DNA from: an uncultured Prevotellaceae bacterium
GTDB lineage: Bacteria > Bacteroidota > Bacteroidia > Bacteroidales > Bacteroidaceae
Assembly: GCA_937891085.1 (NCBI GenBank)
Contig: CALAEY010000088.1
Span: 1 to 24,057 of the forward strand
Direction of reading: 5' to 3'
Length of the DNA: 24,057 bases
Shown here: one piece after another, positions 12,466 to 20,978 of the stretch
Position numbering within the stretch: position 1 is the stretch's first letter
Layout: every line of letters starts with the position of its first letter
Made by a program: the position numbers and the translations under genes
The notes under the pieces: generated by a model
The model's database searches: none
The model's input: only the letters and a program-made list of their open reading frames with translations
What the model was told of the DNA's origin: nothing

Positions 12466-15189
12466 TCACTTCCGCAGTGCCTCGATGCTTTCCTTGAGCG
12501 ACTTGATGATGCTCTCGGCATCGGCTTGCTTCTTGCGCTCCAAGGCTACCACGGCCTCTGGGGCATTGGCCACGAAGCGCTCGTTGCTGAGCTTAGCGAG
12601 CACACCCTTCAGGAAACCTTCCTTCGCCTTGAGCTCCTTCTCCATGCGGGCTATCTCTGCCTCTACATCGATGAGGTTCTTCATAGGAACGGCATACTCG
12701 GCTGTGCGTACCATGAAGGTAGCAGCACCCTCGGCCTTGGCATCCACCACGGCGATGTCACTCAGGTTACACATCTTATATAATATAGCGTTGAAGTCGG
12801 CCACAGGATTAGCGCCTACCACCTGCAGTTCCAGCGTCTCCTTCTGAGCGATGTTCTTCTGCACACGCACGGCACGCACGTTGCTGATGACTTCCTTCAT
12901 CTCCTCGAAGCGGTCGAGCAGAGCTTCATCTACCTTACCTACAGGAGCCATCGGACTTACCAACAGGCTCTCGCCATCCTTGCGGTCAACGATGTGCTGC
13001 CAAAGTTCCTCTGTGATGAATGGCATGAACGGATGCAACAAGTGCAGCAGATTGTCGAAGAACTCGATGGTCTTATCCATCACCACCTTACTGATTGGCT
13101 TCAGATAAGCAGGCTTGATCATCTCCAAATACCATGCTGAGAACTCATCCCAGAACAACTTATAGACTGCCATCAGGGCCTCACTGATGCGATACTTAGA
13201 GAAGAGGTCGGCCATCTCCAGAGCCACGGCATTCTGCTTGTTCTCGAACCATTCCATAGCCAACTTAGAAGCTTCCGGCACTTCTACGTCCTCACTCACT
13301 TCCCATCCCTTCAACAGACGGAAGGCATTCCAGATCTTGTTGCAGAAGTTGCGTCCCTGCTCACAGAGGGCATCGTCGAAGAGGATATCGTTACCTGCAG
13401 GTGCAGAGAGCATCATACCCATGCGCACGCCATCGGCACCATACTTCTCGATCAGTTCCAATGGGTCTGGGCTGTTGCCGAGGCTCTTGGACATCTTGCG
13501 GCCCAGCTTATCGCGCACGATACCAGTGAAATACACATTCTTGAATGGGTACTTGCCCATATATTCCTCACCAGACATGATCATGCGTGCTACCCAGAAG
13601 AAGATGATATCTGGAGCAGTCACCAGGTCGCTGGTTGGATAGTAGTAGTTGATCTCCTCGTTGCCAGGATTGTTGATGCCATCAAAGAGGGAGATAGGCC
13701 AAAGCCATGAAGAGAACCACGTATCCAGTGCATCCTCATCTTGACGGAGGTCGCTCAGTTGCAGATTCTCGTTGCCGCTGGCCTTGCGTGCCAATACCAA
13801 AGCCTCCTCAGCGGTCTCAGCCACCACAAACCGTTCAGAGTCTTCTGCATTGTCAATTGTCAATTGTGAATTGTCCATTGGATAATAGTATGCAGGAATG
13901 CGATGTCCCCACCACAGCTGACGGCTGATGCACCAATCCTGAATGTTCTCCAGCCAGTTCTTGTAGGTATTTACGTACTTCTGAGGATAGAAGTGCATCT
14001 CGCCATTCACCACTGGAGGCAGGGCGATGTCTGCGAAGTGCTTCATCTTGAGGAACCACTGCAGGGAGAGACGAGGCTCGATGGCAGTATCAGGATTGCG
14101 CTCGCTGTAGCCCACCTTATTAGTATAGTCTTCCACCTTCTCCATCAAGCCAGCCTCTTGCAGGTCCTTGGCTATCTGCTTACGGCAGTCGAAGCGATCC
14201 ATGCCCACATAGAGCGGACTCTGCTCAGAGATGGTGCCGTCGGCATTGAAAATATCGATGGTCTCCAGATTGTGCGTCTTACCCAGCATATAGTCGTTGG
14301 TATCGTGTGCAGGCGTTACCTTCAAGCAGCCCGTACCAAACTCTATGTCCACATAGCGGTCTTCAATCACAGGAATCACGCGGTTTACCAGCGGCACGAT
14401 GACCTTCTTGCCCTTCAGCCACTGCGTCTTAGGGTCCTTAGGATTCACGCACATAGCGGTATCACCCATGATGGTCTCAGGGCGGGTGGTAGCCACTACG
14501 GCATAGTAGCCCTTGGCATCCTTATGAATCACATTGCCCTCACCACTCTCATCAACCGTATTCTGATACTCAGGAGCCACATAATACTTCAGGTAGAAAA
14601 GGTGACTGTGTTCCTCCTTGTAGATCACCTCCTCCGTACTCAGTGCCGTGAGTGCCTTAGGATCCCAGTTCACCATGCGAAGTCCACGGTAGATCAGACC
14701 CTTATTGTAAAGATCCACGAATACCTTGATGACGCTCTGGCTACGCTTCTCATCCATAGTGAACGCCGTGCGATCCCAATCGCAAGAAGCACCAAGCTTA
14801 CGCAGCTGCTGCAAGATGATGCCCCCATGCTCATGGGTCCAGTCCCACGCATGCTCCAAGAACTGCTCACGCGTAAGGTCACGCTTCTTGACACCCTCGG
14901 CAGCAAGCTTCTTCACTACCTTGGCCTCCGTGGCGATGCTGGCATGATCGGTACCTGGCACCCAGCACGCATTCTTGCCCTCCATACGGGCACGACGCAC
15001 CAAGATATCCTGAATGGTATTGTTGAGCATGTGGCCCATGTGAAGCACACCCGTGACGTTTGGCGGTGGGATGACGATGGTGTAAGGTTCACGTCCATCT
15101 GGTTTCGAACTGAAAAGCTTATGGTCAGTCCAATACTGATACCATTTTCCCTCCACGTCGGCGGGGTTGTACTTCGTTGCTAATTCCAT
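12466..15189 (-). CDS. valS: Valyl-tRNA synthetase
   Basis: A cytoplasmic class Ia synthetase charging tRNA-Val, 907 aa. The HIGH-type motif PPPNVTGVLHMGH is at residues 41-53 and KMSKS at 565-569 (GRKMSKSLGN). The CP1 editing domain includes TTRPETIMGDTAM and PAHDTNDY. The C-terminal arm is the expected valine-specific coiled coil (VEAEIARMEKELKAKEGFLKGVLAKLSNERFV...). An oddity is residues 438-448 (MDNSQLTIDNA), which are encoded by the same AATTGACAATTGACAAT repeat that fills intergenic gaps here. They sit between IPAYYYP and the 'FVVAETAEEAL' strand, where other Bacteroidota enzymes have only a few residues (from memory). The frame is kept, so the enzyme is probably functional. The start at 15189 gives the normal N-terminus; a -7-like TAACTTCG is at 15220-15227. 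Confidence 0.97.
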   Translation of the reverse strand: MELATKYNPADVEGKWYQYWTDHKLFSSKPDGREPYTIVIPPPNVTGVLHMGHMLNNTIQDILVRRARMEGKNACWVPGTDHASIATEAKVVKKLAAEGVKKRDLTREQFLEHAWDWTHEHGGIILQQLRKLGASCDWDRTAFTMDEKRSQSVIKVFVDLYNKGLIYRGLRMVNWDPKALTALSTEEVIYKEEHSHLFYLKYYVAPEYQNTVDESGEGNVIHKDAKGYYAVVATTRPETIMGDTAMCVNPKDPKTQWLKGKKVIVPLVNRVIPVIEDRYVDIEFGTGCLKVTPAHDTNDYMLGKTHNLETIDIFNADGTISEQSPLYVGMDRFDCRKQIAKDLQEAGLMEKVEDYTNKVGYSERNPDTAIEPRLSLQWFLKMKHFADIALPPVVNGEMHFYPQKYVNTYKNWLENIQDWCISRQLWWGHRIPAYYYPMDNSQLTIDNAEDSERFVVAETAEEALVLARKASGNENLQLSDLRQDEDALDTWFSSWLWPISLFDGINNPGNEEINYYYPTSDLVTAPDIIFFWVARMIMSGEEYMGKYPFKNVYFTGIVRDKLGRKMSKSLGNSPDPLELIEKYGADGVRMGMMLSAPAGNDILFDDALCEQGRNFCNKIWNAFRLLKGWEVSEDVEVPEASKLAMEWFENKQNAVALEMADLFSKYRISEALMAVYKLFWDEFSAWYLEMIKPAYLKPISKVVMDKTIEFFDNLLHLLHPFMPFITEELWQHIVDRKDGESLLVSPMAPVGKVDEALLDRFEEMKEVISNVRAVRVQKNIAQKETLELQVVGANPVADFNAILYKMCNLSDIAVVDAKAEGAATFMVRTAEYAVPMKNLIDVEAEIARMEKELKAKEGFLKGVLAKLSNERFVANAPEAVVALERKKQADAESIIKSLKESIEALRK
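13849..13880 (-). repeat. AATTGACAATTGAC microrepeat inside valS
   Basis: On (+) the segment reads ATTGTCAATTGTCAATTGTG + AATTGTCCATTG. Its core is identical to the intergenic repeat at 8401-8421. It codes in frame for about eleven extra residues (438-448) of ValS. Confidence 0.85.
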
Positions 15190-15237
15190 AATTTCTTAAA
15201 AGTTTTAATATTTTGGCTGCGAAGTTAATAAAAAATT

Positions 15238-15268
15238 TGCTACAATGCTACAGTTGCTACAGTTTGTT
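15238..15268. repeat. Diverged GCTACAG repeat upstream of valS
   Basis: TGCTACAATGCTACAGTTGC then TACAGTTTG: three GCTACA(G/A) units spaced 8-9 nt. It is related to the two exact 30-bp repeats at 1296 and 3484. Confidence 0.55.
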
Positions 15269-15325
15269 TTTATTATATCTCTTCTCAACATTATTTGTAT
15301 AAGCAGAAAAATAATTACTTATCTG

Positions 15326-15356
15326 TTTGGCACTGATACTATTTTTAGTATCTTTG
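15326..15356 (+). promoter_or_regulatory. Perfect Bacteroidota promoter before the HicA-like remnant
   Basis: TTTG (15326-15329), exactly 19 nt, TATCTTTG (15349-15356). This is the best match to the Bacteroidota consensus in the window. The ATG of the HicA-like fragment follows 18 nt after the -7 box. Confidence 0.75.
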
Positions 15357-15374
15357 CCGAAAATATCACAACAC

Positions 15375-15434
15375 ATGGGAACAAAAGAAAAACTGATAGA
15401 ACGTTTTCTGACTTCACGCCGATATGAAATATAA
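15375..15434 (+). pseudogene. HicA-like toxin remnant (N-terminal fragment)
   Basis: MGTKEKLIERFLTSRRYEI then a stop. The start 'M-x-T-K-E-K-L-I-E-R-F' recalls HicA-type mRNA interferase toxins of Bacteroidota, which continue with '...P-x-D-F-T...' (memory). Here a +1 frame offers FSDFT right after LIERF, so a small deletion or frameshift may have broken the gene. The rest of HicA (the 'K-G-S-H/G-S-R' and 'H-K-P-H-P' parts) and any HicB antitoxin are absent. A perfect promoter stands directly upstream. The identification rests on eleven residues and is tentative. Confidence 0.4.
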
Positions 15435-15600
15435 GCATACCTTACCTAACTTACTACTGGATATAAGGCAGGCAGGTACATATACAATCATACCATCATG
15501 GGCATCTATCGTTGCCAAGTTCTTGACAGAGATTTGGAATTTCCTAGGTTCCGACACGTCAAAAACAAAGCGCATGATAAACGCCTTTTTCATTAAGTAA
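15424..15600 (+). CDS. Doubtful 58-aa ORF, unknown
   Basis: MKYKHTLPNLLLDIRQAGTY...WNFLGSDTSKTKRMINAFFIK, 58 codons, overlapping the end of the HicA-like remnant. Beyond the TAA the frame continues open (RPTLHSSNKGVLA) to a TGA at 15640-15642, which could mean a longer gene interrupted by one stop. A (-) frame over the same bases (MKKAFIMRFVFDVSEPRKFQ...) is equally open, so neither strand is convincing. I recognise no family. It may be part of a repeat or a gene relic. Confidence 0.2.
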   Translation: MKYKHTLPNLLLDIRQAGTYTIIPSWASIVAKFLTEIWNFLGSDTSKTKRMINAFFIK

Positions 15601-15697
15601 CGCCCCACCCTTCACTCCTCCAACAAAGGAGTATTGGCATGAGGACGATGCAAAAGTAAAAATTTTGAGTGATAAATCAAATATGTGGTAAGCATTA

Positions 15698-15729
15698 TTT
15701 GCATAATCCACGCAAAAACACTTATTTTG
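15698..15729 (+). promoter_or_regulatory. Possible promoter of the 495-aa gene
   Basis: TTTG (15698-15701), 21 nt, TATTTTG (15723-15729; one base shorter than TAnnTTTG). The ATG follows 23 nt later. Confidence 0.4.
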
Positions 15730-15752
15730 TATCAAAATAAAAAGATACTACT

Positions 15753-17240
15753 ATGCCACTAAGATTTACTGCCCAAGATATGAGGAACGGACATCCGATG
15801 ATGATGGGATACAATACAGATATGTACTATACCAAGATAGGTAACCAAGTGCTGAAGATTCTGTCAAAGTATCCAGACAAAGAGCTCTTAGACCAAGTGA
15901 CTATGTTTAGAATAGCAGAGAAACTGGCACTCTACTTTGAGGACATCATCTGCGACCTGGGCATCTGGAGCAGTTTCGTAAAGAAGCATCAGGAGCTTTA
16001 TGGCAAACCTCTCCCCTTCTATAAGACAGAGGGAGAATACTATGCTGACGAGCCTCATCTGTGTGACATTCAATACCTTATCTGGGACACGCTGACAGAA
16101 TGCTCTGAAGACACTATCACCAATCCAGAGAATCCTGGCATCAAAAGGCTGGCTGCTGATTTCTACCTCTTGCTGGACGAAGAGTTTGAAAATGCTCCCA
16201 TCAATGAAGAACTGAAGCAGTTCTTCGAGCAGGCGAGTTTCCTGAACGACTACATAAAACTGAGAGATATGCTTCACTGGGTTTTCGATGGCAACTATCT
16301 CGTATCTTCCATGACTCACGAAAATGCCTGCGTGGAAACGTTGTTGAACGAAGTGGAAACATATCTGGAAATGGAATATAATGACCCAAGGGCTGAATAT
16401 GCCGCCTTCACCCAATGCTATTTTAAGTTTAAAGTGGGGCCGCTGGCACTCTACCCTAAAGAATGGTTGGCTATGATCCTCAGATATAACGGACAAGAGA
16501 AGGGTGTTAAGAAGGTAGAACAGATTACGTATCATAATTACGACCTCTACCGCCTTGAGAAATTCGACAAAGAGCGCATCTACCTATGCGACTCTGACAA
16601 TATGCACTTCTCCATACGGAAAGATGACTATGGTGACATGCTGGACGACACGCTGCGCGAGACCGATGGCTGTATAGCGGCTTTTGTCTACTACGACGGC
16701 GAATGGCACCCCAATGGCATGGATGCATGGAACAAGTTTGAAGATTCACACAACGCCATACGTGAGTATAAGCGCAGATACCGAACTGGTATTTCTAAAG
16801 GAACCTTCAAGAAGCTGATGAAAAAGTCGGGCGGCAGTCCGCTATTCTTTTTCCGTGACGGAGAAGAGCTACATCGCTTCAGCATTGAAGAAATGGGAGT
16901 GCCTGAACACTTACTACAGCCCTCCGAACTGGACAGTGAAGAATACATCACCATGTGGATGCCTTCTTATGACAAAGACTTCTTCCTTATGCCCGACAGT
17001 GCTTTAGGCATCAAGGATCCACGAAATCCTTACTACGATGCAGAAAGGGCCAGCGAATCACTACAGGCCATGATTTTCTCACCTACAGGTGCACCTGCTG
17101 ACATGCTGGAGTATCTGGAAAGCCACCAGATGATACCAGATGCTGGTATGAACCATTACTTAGGCAAAGAAGACGGGCAAAGACTTATACATGAGAATTT
17201 GGATTTCATAGTCAGAACCATGCGCAGGGAAAACTATTGA
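15753..17240 (+). CDS. Protein of unknown function, possibly DUF3843-like
   Basis: A 495-aa soluble acidic protein without signal peptide or membrane span. The N-terminus (FTAQDMRNGHPMMMGYNTDM + YYTKIGNQVLKIL) resembles, from memory, the 'H-P-x...D-x-Y-Y-x-x-x-x-N-x-V' start of the DUF3843 family of Bacteroidota. Residues ~60-210 are helical and rich in acidic residues. A strand-rich middle follows (NYDLYRLEKFDKERIYLCDS, then CIAAFVYYDGEWHPNGMDAW, ~270-330), then a helix-rich C-terminus (PDSALGIKDPRNPYYDAE...NLDFIVRTMRREN). No catalytic motif is evident. It is a single gene with its own likely promoter at 15698. Its last codons overlap the convergent phosphatase gene by 7 bp, so there is no room for a terminator between them. 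The family assignment is weak; the coding status is strong. Confidence 0.8.
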   Translation: MPLRFTAQDMRNGHPMMMGYNTDMYYTKIGNQVLKILSKYPDKELLDQVTMFRIAEKLALYFEDIICDLGIWSSFVKKHQELYGKPLPFYKTEGEYYADEPHLCDIQYLIWDTLTECSEDTITNPENPGIKRLAADFYLLLDEEFENAPINEELKQFFEQASFLNDYIKLRDMLHWVFDGNYLVSSMTHENACVETLLNEVETYLEMEYNDPRAEYAAFTQCYFKFKVGPLALYPKEWLAMILRYNGQEKGVKKVEQITYHNYDLYRLEKFDKERIYLCDSDNMHFSIRKDDYGDMLDDTLRETDGCIAAFVYYDGEWHPNGMDAWNKFEDSHNAIREYKRRYRTGISKGTFKKLMKKSGGSPLFFFRDGEELHRFSIEEMGVPEHLLQPSELDSEEYITMWMPSYDKDFFLMPDSALGIKDPRNPYYDAERASESLQAMIFSPTGAPADMLEYLESHQMIPDAGMNHYLGKEDGQRLIHENLDFIVRTMRRENY

Positions 17241-19000
17241 TCTTCCTTCATGAACTTCACTGCCAGCATGGTGAGGTCATCGCTCTGCTCGGCACTGCCG
17301 ACAAACTCCTTGACAGCCTCGGCCATGCGCTTGATCATAGACTCTGGCGCATCCTGCTTTCTCTCCAAGACTCGATTGGCCACCTTCAGCATGCGCTCCT
17401 CACCAAATTGCTTCTGAGAGCCGTCTTCTGCCTCGATGAGTCCGTCGGTATAGAGGAAGATAGTGGTGCCTGGCTCTATGAACATCTTCTGGTCTTCGAA
17501 CTGCCAGCCTGACATCAATCCTATAGGTACATTGGCCGTCATAGGAAGTAGGCTTACCCCATTGCTCACCATAATCGGAGCGCAATGACCTGCATTGCAA
17601 TAGTGGAACTTACCTGTAGTAAGGTCGAGCTTACCAACAAACAATGTGACGAACATATTGTCCTCATTCATCTCAGACATGGCATTGTTCATATCACCCA
17701 CGATACGCCCCACATTGTCCTGATGCGCAGAGATGGTGCGGAACAAGGAGCGCGTCACGGCCATCACCAATGAGGCAGGCACTCCCTTACCGCTCACATC
17801 GCCGATACAGAAGAACAGCTTCTCGTCACGGATGTAGAAGTCGAACAAATCGCCTCCCACTTCCTTGGCAGAATCCAGCATGGCATAGATCTCTATGTCG
17901 TGCCTATCGGGATACGGAGGATAAATCTTTGGCAGCATGCCACGCTGTATACCACTGGCAATGCGAAGCTCACTGCCGATGCGCTCTTTCTCGGTATTCA
18001 CAATCTGCAGACGCTTGAAAGCACCTGCCGAACGCTTCAGAATAAAAGCCAGCAGTCCCAAACCGAAGAGCATCAGCAGGAACAGATTGAAGCCCACTTG
18101 GCGTAGGCCGTAATAGATCTCCTTATCGGCAGCCACCACGGCCATAGACCAGCCATGACTGCCCTCTATAGGCGCATAGAACACATAGTTCTTGGAGCCC
18201 TGGTTGTCTGTCACGGTGGCTTGTCCGCTCTCTCCTGCCATCATGCGCTGATTGAGGCCAGCGACAGTGGTATCACCCATGTCGGCTGTGGCTTCCTGAA
18301 GAGTGCGACGCATGACCAAGCTCTCCACAGGGCAAACGATAAGCTGTCCTGAACGAGACACCACGATGTTGTAGGAAGACGGATAGATGTGCTGCGCATT
18401 GATATAGTCGTCCAGCCAATCGAGCGACACGTCTGCCCCGATCACAGCCACTGCCTCACCATTCTTATCGTAGATAGGATAAGAGAACGTGGTGAGCATC
18501 ATGCGAGCGCCATCACTGTCGAGATATGGGTCGCACCAATGGCCATTCTGACTTTCCAATCCCTCGATATAGAACTCCAGCTTAGTGTAGTCGTGACTCT
18601 CAGAGGCCAACTGTGATGTTTCTATCTGTCCGCTGGTACGACGGGCAGCATAAGGCTCGAACAACTTGCCTTGAGACTTATAGTAATTGGGCTTGAATAC
18701 GATGCCTGCTCCTACGATATTGGGATTGTTGACCAAGACCCTGCGGACAATGGAATACATAGAGTCTGGATACTGCAAGTCTTTCTCTGCTACCCAAACC
18801 ATATTCTTCACTGCCGTCTCCACGGCTACCAAGGCGTTCTGTATGGTGAGGCTCTTCACCTTCAGTTCGCTCTGCGCTCTATGCACCACCTCCTCGCGGA
18901 TACTTTCACGAGCGAACCAATACTGAATAAACGACGTGGCTTCCATCAGCACGGCTGCCAATACTATGATGGCTATACCATATTTCTTTTTTGCGTCCAT
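17234..19000 (-). CDS. Membrane sensor phosphatase: Cache domain + SpoIIE (PP2C-type) domain
   Basis: A 588-aa signalling protein. TM1 (~8-28) and TM2 (~303-322) enclose a periplasmic dCache-type sensor (~35-298) with NPNIVGAGIVFKPNYY, WCDPYLDSDGARMMLTTFSY, YDKNGEAVAVIGADVSLDWL and the late SRSGQLIVCP and HGWSMAVVA elements. After a short linker (IVNTEKERIGSELRIASGIQ + RGMLP) comes a SpoIIE/RsbU-like Ser/Thr phosphatase (~365-585) with metal-site motifs EVGGDLFDFY (380-389), GDVSGKGVPASLVMA (400-414), YTDGLIEAED and SDDLTMLAVKF. No HAMP domain is clear. Such proteins normally dephosphorylate an anti-sigma-factor antagonist; no STAS or kinase partner is visible here. It lies 18 nt behind the ABC exporter gene on the same strand, hence one operon. 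Confidence 0.9.
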   Translation of the reverse strand: MDAKKKYGIAIIVLAAVLMEATSFIQYWFARESIREEVVHRAQSELKVKSLTIQNALVAVETAVKNMVWVAEKDLQYPDSMYSIVRRVLVNNPNIVGAGIVFKPNYYKSQGKLFEPYAARRTSGQIETSQLASESHDYTKLEFYIEGLESQNGHWCDPYLDSDGARMMLTTFSYPIYDKNGEAVAVIGADVSLDWLDDYINAQHIYPSSYNIVVSRSGQLIVCPVESLVMRRTLQEATADMGDTTVAGLNQRMMAGESGQATVTDNQGSKNYVFYAPIEGSHGWSMAVVAADKEIYYGLRQVGFNLFLLMLFGLGLLAFILKRSAGAFKRLQIVNTEKERIGSELRIASGIQRGMLPKIYPPYPDRHDIEIYAMLDSAKEVGGDLFDFYIRDEKLFFCIGDVSGKGVPASLVMAVTRSLFRTISAHQDNVGRIVGDMNNAMSEMNEDNMFVTLFVGKLDLTTGKFHYCNAGHCAPIMVSNGVSLLPMTANVPIGLMSGWQFEDQKMFIEPGTTIFLYTDGLIEAEDGSQKQFGEERMLKVANRVLERKQDAPESMIKRMAEAVKEFVGSAEQSDDLTMLAVKFMKEDQ

Positions 19001-19018
19001 AGATATCTGTCTTATTTT

Positions 19019-20857
19019 CTATCCTTCTATTACACTGGCTATCTTGTCCACATTCATGCTGCGGGCACTGGCATCCAAGATTTCCTTGTACACTCCGCCT
19101 TGTTTATAGACCTCATCAGGGTCACCGTTCTGCACCACATGCCCTTGTTGCAGCACGTAGATGCTGTCCGCATCGATGATTTGGCCGATATTATGTGAAA
19201 TGATGATCACGGTGCGCCCAGCCTTGATGGCATCTATGCTGGCCTTGATCTGCTCTGTAGCCACCGCATCGAGGCTGGCCGTAGGCTCATCAAGGAAAAT
19301 GATAGGCGGATTCTTGAGGAACATGCGGGCTATGGCCACACGCTGCTGCTGACCGCCACTGAGTTGCAGGGCACTGGTTTCGAATCCATCAGGCAGCTGC
19401 GCCACCTGGTCGTATAAGTAGGCCTGCTTGGCAGCCCTTACCACATCATCATGCGTAGCAGCAGGATTTCCATACTTGATGTTCTCTTCTATGCTGCCAC
19501 TGAAGATATGGTTCTTCTGCAACACCAGTCCGATGTTCTCACGCAGCCATTGCGTATCCCAATCTCGGAGATCTACCCCATCGAGCTGAATGCTTCCACA
19601 GTCGGGATGATAGAACTTATCCAGCAGGTTGACGACTGTACTCTTTCCTGCGCCACTCAGTCCTACCAGTGCCGTGATCTTCCCAGGTTCTATGTGCATA
19701 TCCACGCCAAAGAGCGCCTGCGTGCCATTGCTATATGTGAAGTCCACTCCTTTTATGACAAAGTCGCCTTTCACCACCGCAGGATGATGCTTTCCAGAAT
19801 CCTCCACCTCATGATCGGCATGCAGGATGCCAAAGAAGCTCTCCGCATAGATGAGGGCATCGTTCATATCGTCATAGATGCGATGCAACTGGCGGATAGG
19901 CGCACTGACATTGCTGAACAGCATCACATGATACATGATCTTACCGATGGTCATACCCGGATAGCCGATGAGCACTAAGTAGGCCGTCAGGATGATGATA
20001 AGCACCGTTCCTATCTGTTCCAAGAAGGTCTTTAGGCCATTGAAGAAGTAGCTCTGCTTACGTACGCCCAACTGCTGCCCTGTCATCTGCTCCTGAATCA
20101 GTTCCTGACGCCTCGCCTCTATCTCCTCCCGATTGAACGACTTAATCACGGTGATGCTCTCGATGATATTCAGAATACCTTGGCTTACAGCCTGATGACT
20201 GCCAAAGATGCTTCGACGCCCACCCTTCATGCGCTTGGCCTGTATGTAGGTCACATAGAAGTAGATAGGTACAATGCAGAGCGCCACCAGTCCTACATAG
20301 ACATTGGCCATGAACATCAGTGCCAATGCCAAGATAGCACTGGTGAAGAGTGGCAGGATTTCGATGAAGAAATTGTTCACCGTATTGCTCAAGCTCATGA
20401 TGCCACGGTCTATACGCGATTGGAGTTTACCAGTCTCATTCTCCTCCGAACTAAAGAACGCCATGCGGAAAGAAAGGATACGCCCCACGATGCTCACCGC
20501 TAAGTCGCGGCTCACCAGGATGCGCATCTTCTCGCCAAAGTAGCGTTGGAAGAAAGTGATGAAGGCTGAGACCAATTCCTTTCCCAGCAAAATGGCACTG
20601 ATAGTGACTAAGATCTGCACAGCCTTGTCCCATGAGAAACCGGGAGTCTGGATGAGTGCATTTATCGCATCTACCGCCTTGTCGAGCACCACGGCATTCA
20701 CCTGTGCCATCAGGGATCCGATGAACGTAAGAGTCACAGTCGCGGCAATGAGCCATTTATAAGGGGTGACGTACGGCCAGATATTCTTCAGCAGGTCGAA
20801 GATATTCATCTTGCCTGTTGTCGCTGCATTGGTGTCAGTTGTATTCTTTATATTCAT
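19019..20857 (-). CDS. ABC transporter, fused permease and ATPase (exporter type)
   Basis: A 612-aa half-transporter of the MsbA/multidrug exporter type, working as a dimer. The membrane domain (~25-345) has six spans and an N-terminal cytosolic stretch. The ATPase domain has Walker A GLSGAGKST (399-407), Q-loop LQKNH (Gln447), signature LSGGQQQRVAIARMF (499-513), Walker B IIFLDE (519-524) and H-loop ISHNIGQ. Residues 'Y-S-N-G' in FTYSNGTQALFGVDMHIEPG (~373-392) fit the A-loop region. The start could also be Met17 (20809), since residues 1-16 (MNIKNTTDTNAATTGK) are polar. It is the first gene of an operon with the Cache/SpoIIE phosphatase. A -7 box TACTTTTG lies 18 nt upstream. Substrate (lipid, peptide or drug) is unknown. 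Confidence 0.92.
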   Translation of the reverse strand: MNIKNTTDTNAATTGKMNIFDLLKNIWPYVTPYKWLIAATVTLTFIGSLMAQVNAVVLDKAVDAINALIQTPGFSWDKAVQILVTISAILLGKELVSAFITFFQRYFGEKMRILVSRDLAVSIVGRILSFRMAFFSSEENETGKLQSRIDRGIMSLSNTVNNFFIEILPLFTSAILALALMFMANVYVGLVALCIVPIYFYVTYIQAKRMKGGRRSIFGSHQAVSQGILNIIESITVIKSFNREEIEARRQELIQEQMTGQQLGVRKQSYFFNGLKTFLEQIGTVLIIILTAYLVLIGYPGMTIGKIMYHVMLFSNVSAPIRQLHRIYDDMNDALIYAESFFGILHADHEVEDSGKHHPAVVKGDFVIKGVDFTYSNGTQALFGVDMHIEPGKITALVGLSGAGKSTVVNLLDKFYHPDCGSIQLDGVDLRDWDTQWLRENIGLVLQKNHIFSGSIEENIKYGNPAATHDDVVRAAKQAYLYDQVAQLPDGFETSALQLSGGQQQRVAIARMFLKNPPIIFLDEPTASLDAVATEQIKASIDAIKAGRTVIIISHNIGQIIDADSIYVLQQGHVVQNGDPDEVYKQGGVYKEILDASARSMNVDKIASVIEG

Positions 20858-20875
20858 AAATTTGCAAATTTGCTA

Positions 20876-20883
20876 CAAAAGTA
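20876..20883 (-). promoter_or_regulatory. -7 box of the ABC exporter/phosphatase operon
   Basis: TACTTTTG on (-), 18 nt upstream of the ATG at 20857. The -33 region is not clear. It forms a divergent promoter pair with 20962. Confidence 0.45.
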
Positions 20884-20921
20884 AGCAAATTATCTTATAC
20901 ATTGATATGCCTCTTTATAAA

Positions 20922-20941
20922 AAAATAAGCGAGCTTATTTT
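20922..20941. promoter_or_regulatory. Palindrome in the divergent promoter region (possible operator)
   Basis: AAAATAAGC-GA-GCTTATTTT, 9-bp perfect arms with a 2-nt centre, between the divergent -7 boxes at 20876 and 20962. A dimeric regulator site is possible; alternatively it is chance in AT-rich sequence. Confidence 0.4.
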
Positions 20942-20961
20942 ATTCTGCGCTCAGTTTGCAC

Positions 20962-20969
20962 TATCTTTG
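20962..20969 (+). promoter_or_regulatory. -7 box of the DUF3810 gene
   Basis: TATCTTTG (TAnnTTTG) within TTTGCACTATCTTTGCAGCC. The -33 position has only TTTA. The ATG at 20979 is 10 nt from the end of the box, leaving a very short or absent leader. Confidence 0.5.
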
Positions 20970-20978
20970 CAGCCGACT

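Noticed and set aside
13903..15183. 426-codon (+) frame opposite valS
   Set aside because: Antisense to a complete valyl-tRNA synthetase; no domain or signal visible.
15245..15427. 60-codon (+) frame MLQLLQFVFII...
   Set aside because: It runs through the promoter at 15326-15356 and the diverged GCTACAG repeat. Only its last residues (FSDFTPI) are of interest, as a possible out-of-frame piece of the HicA-like gene.
20766..20978. 71-codon upstream extension of the DUF3810 protein
   Set aside because: It overlaps the divergent ABC promoter and its own -7 box; the shorter start fits the promoter.
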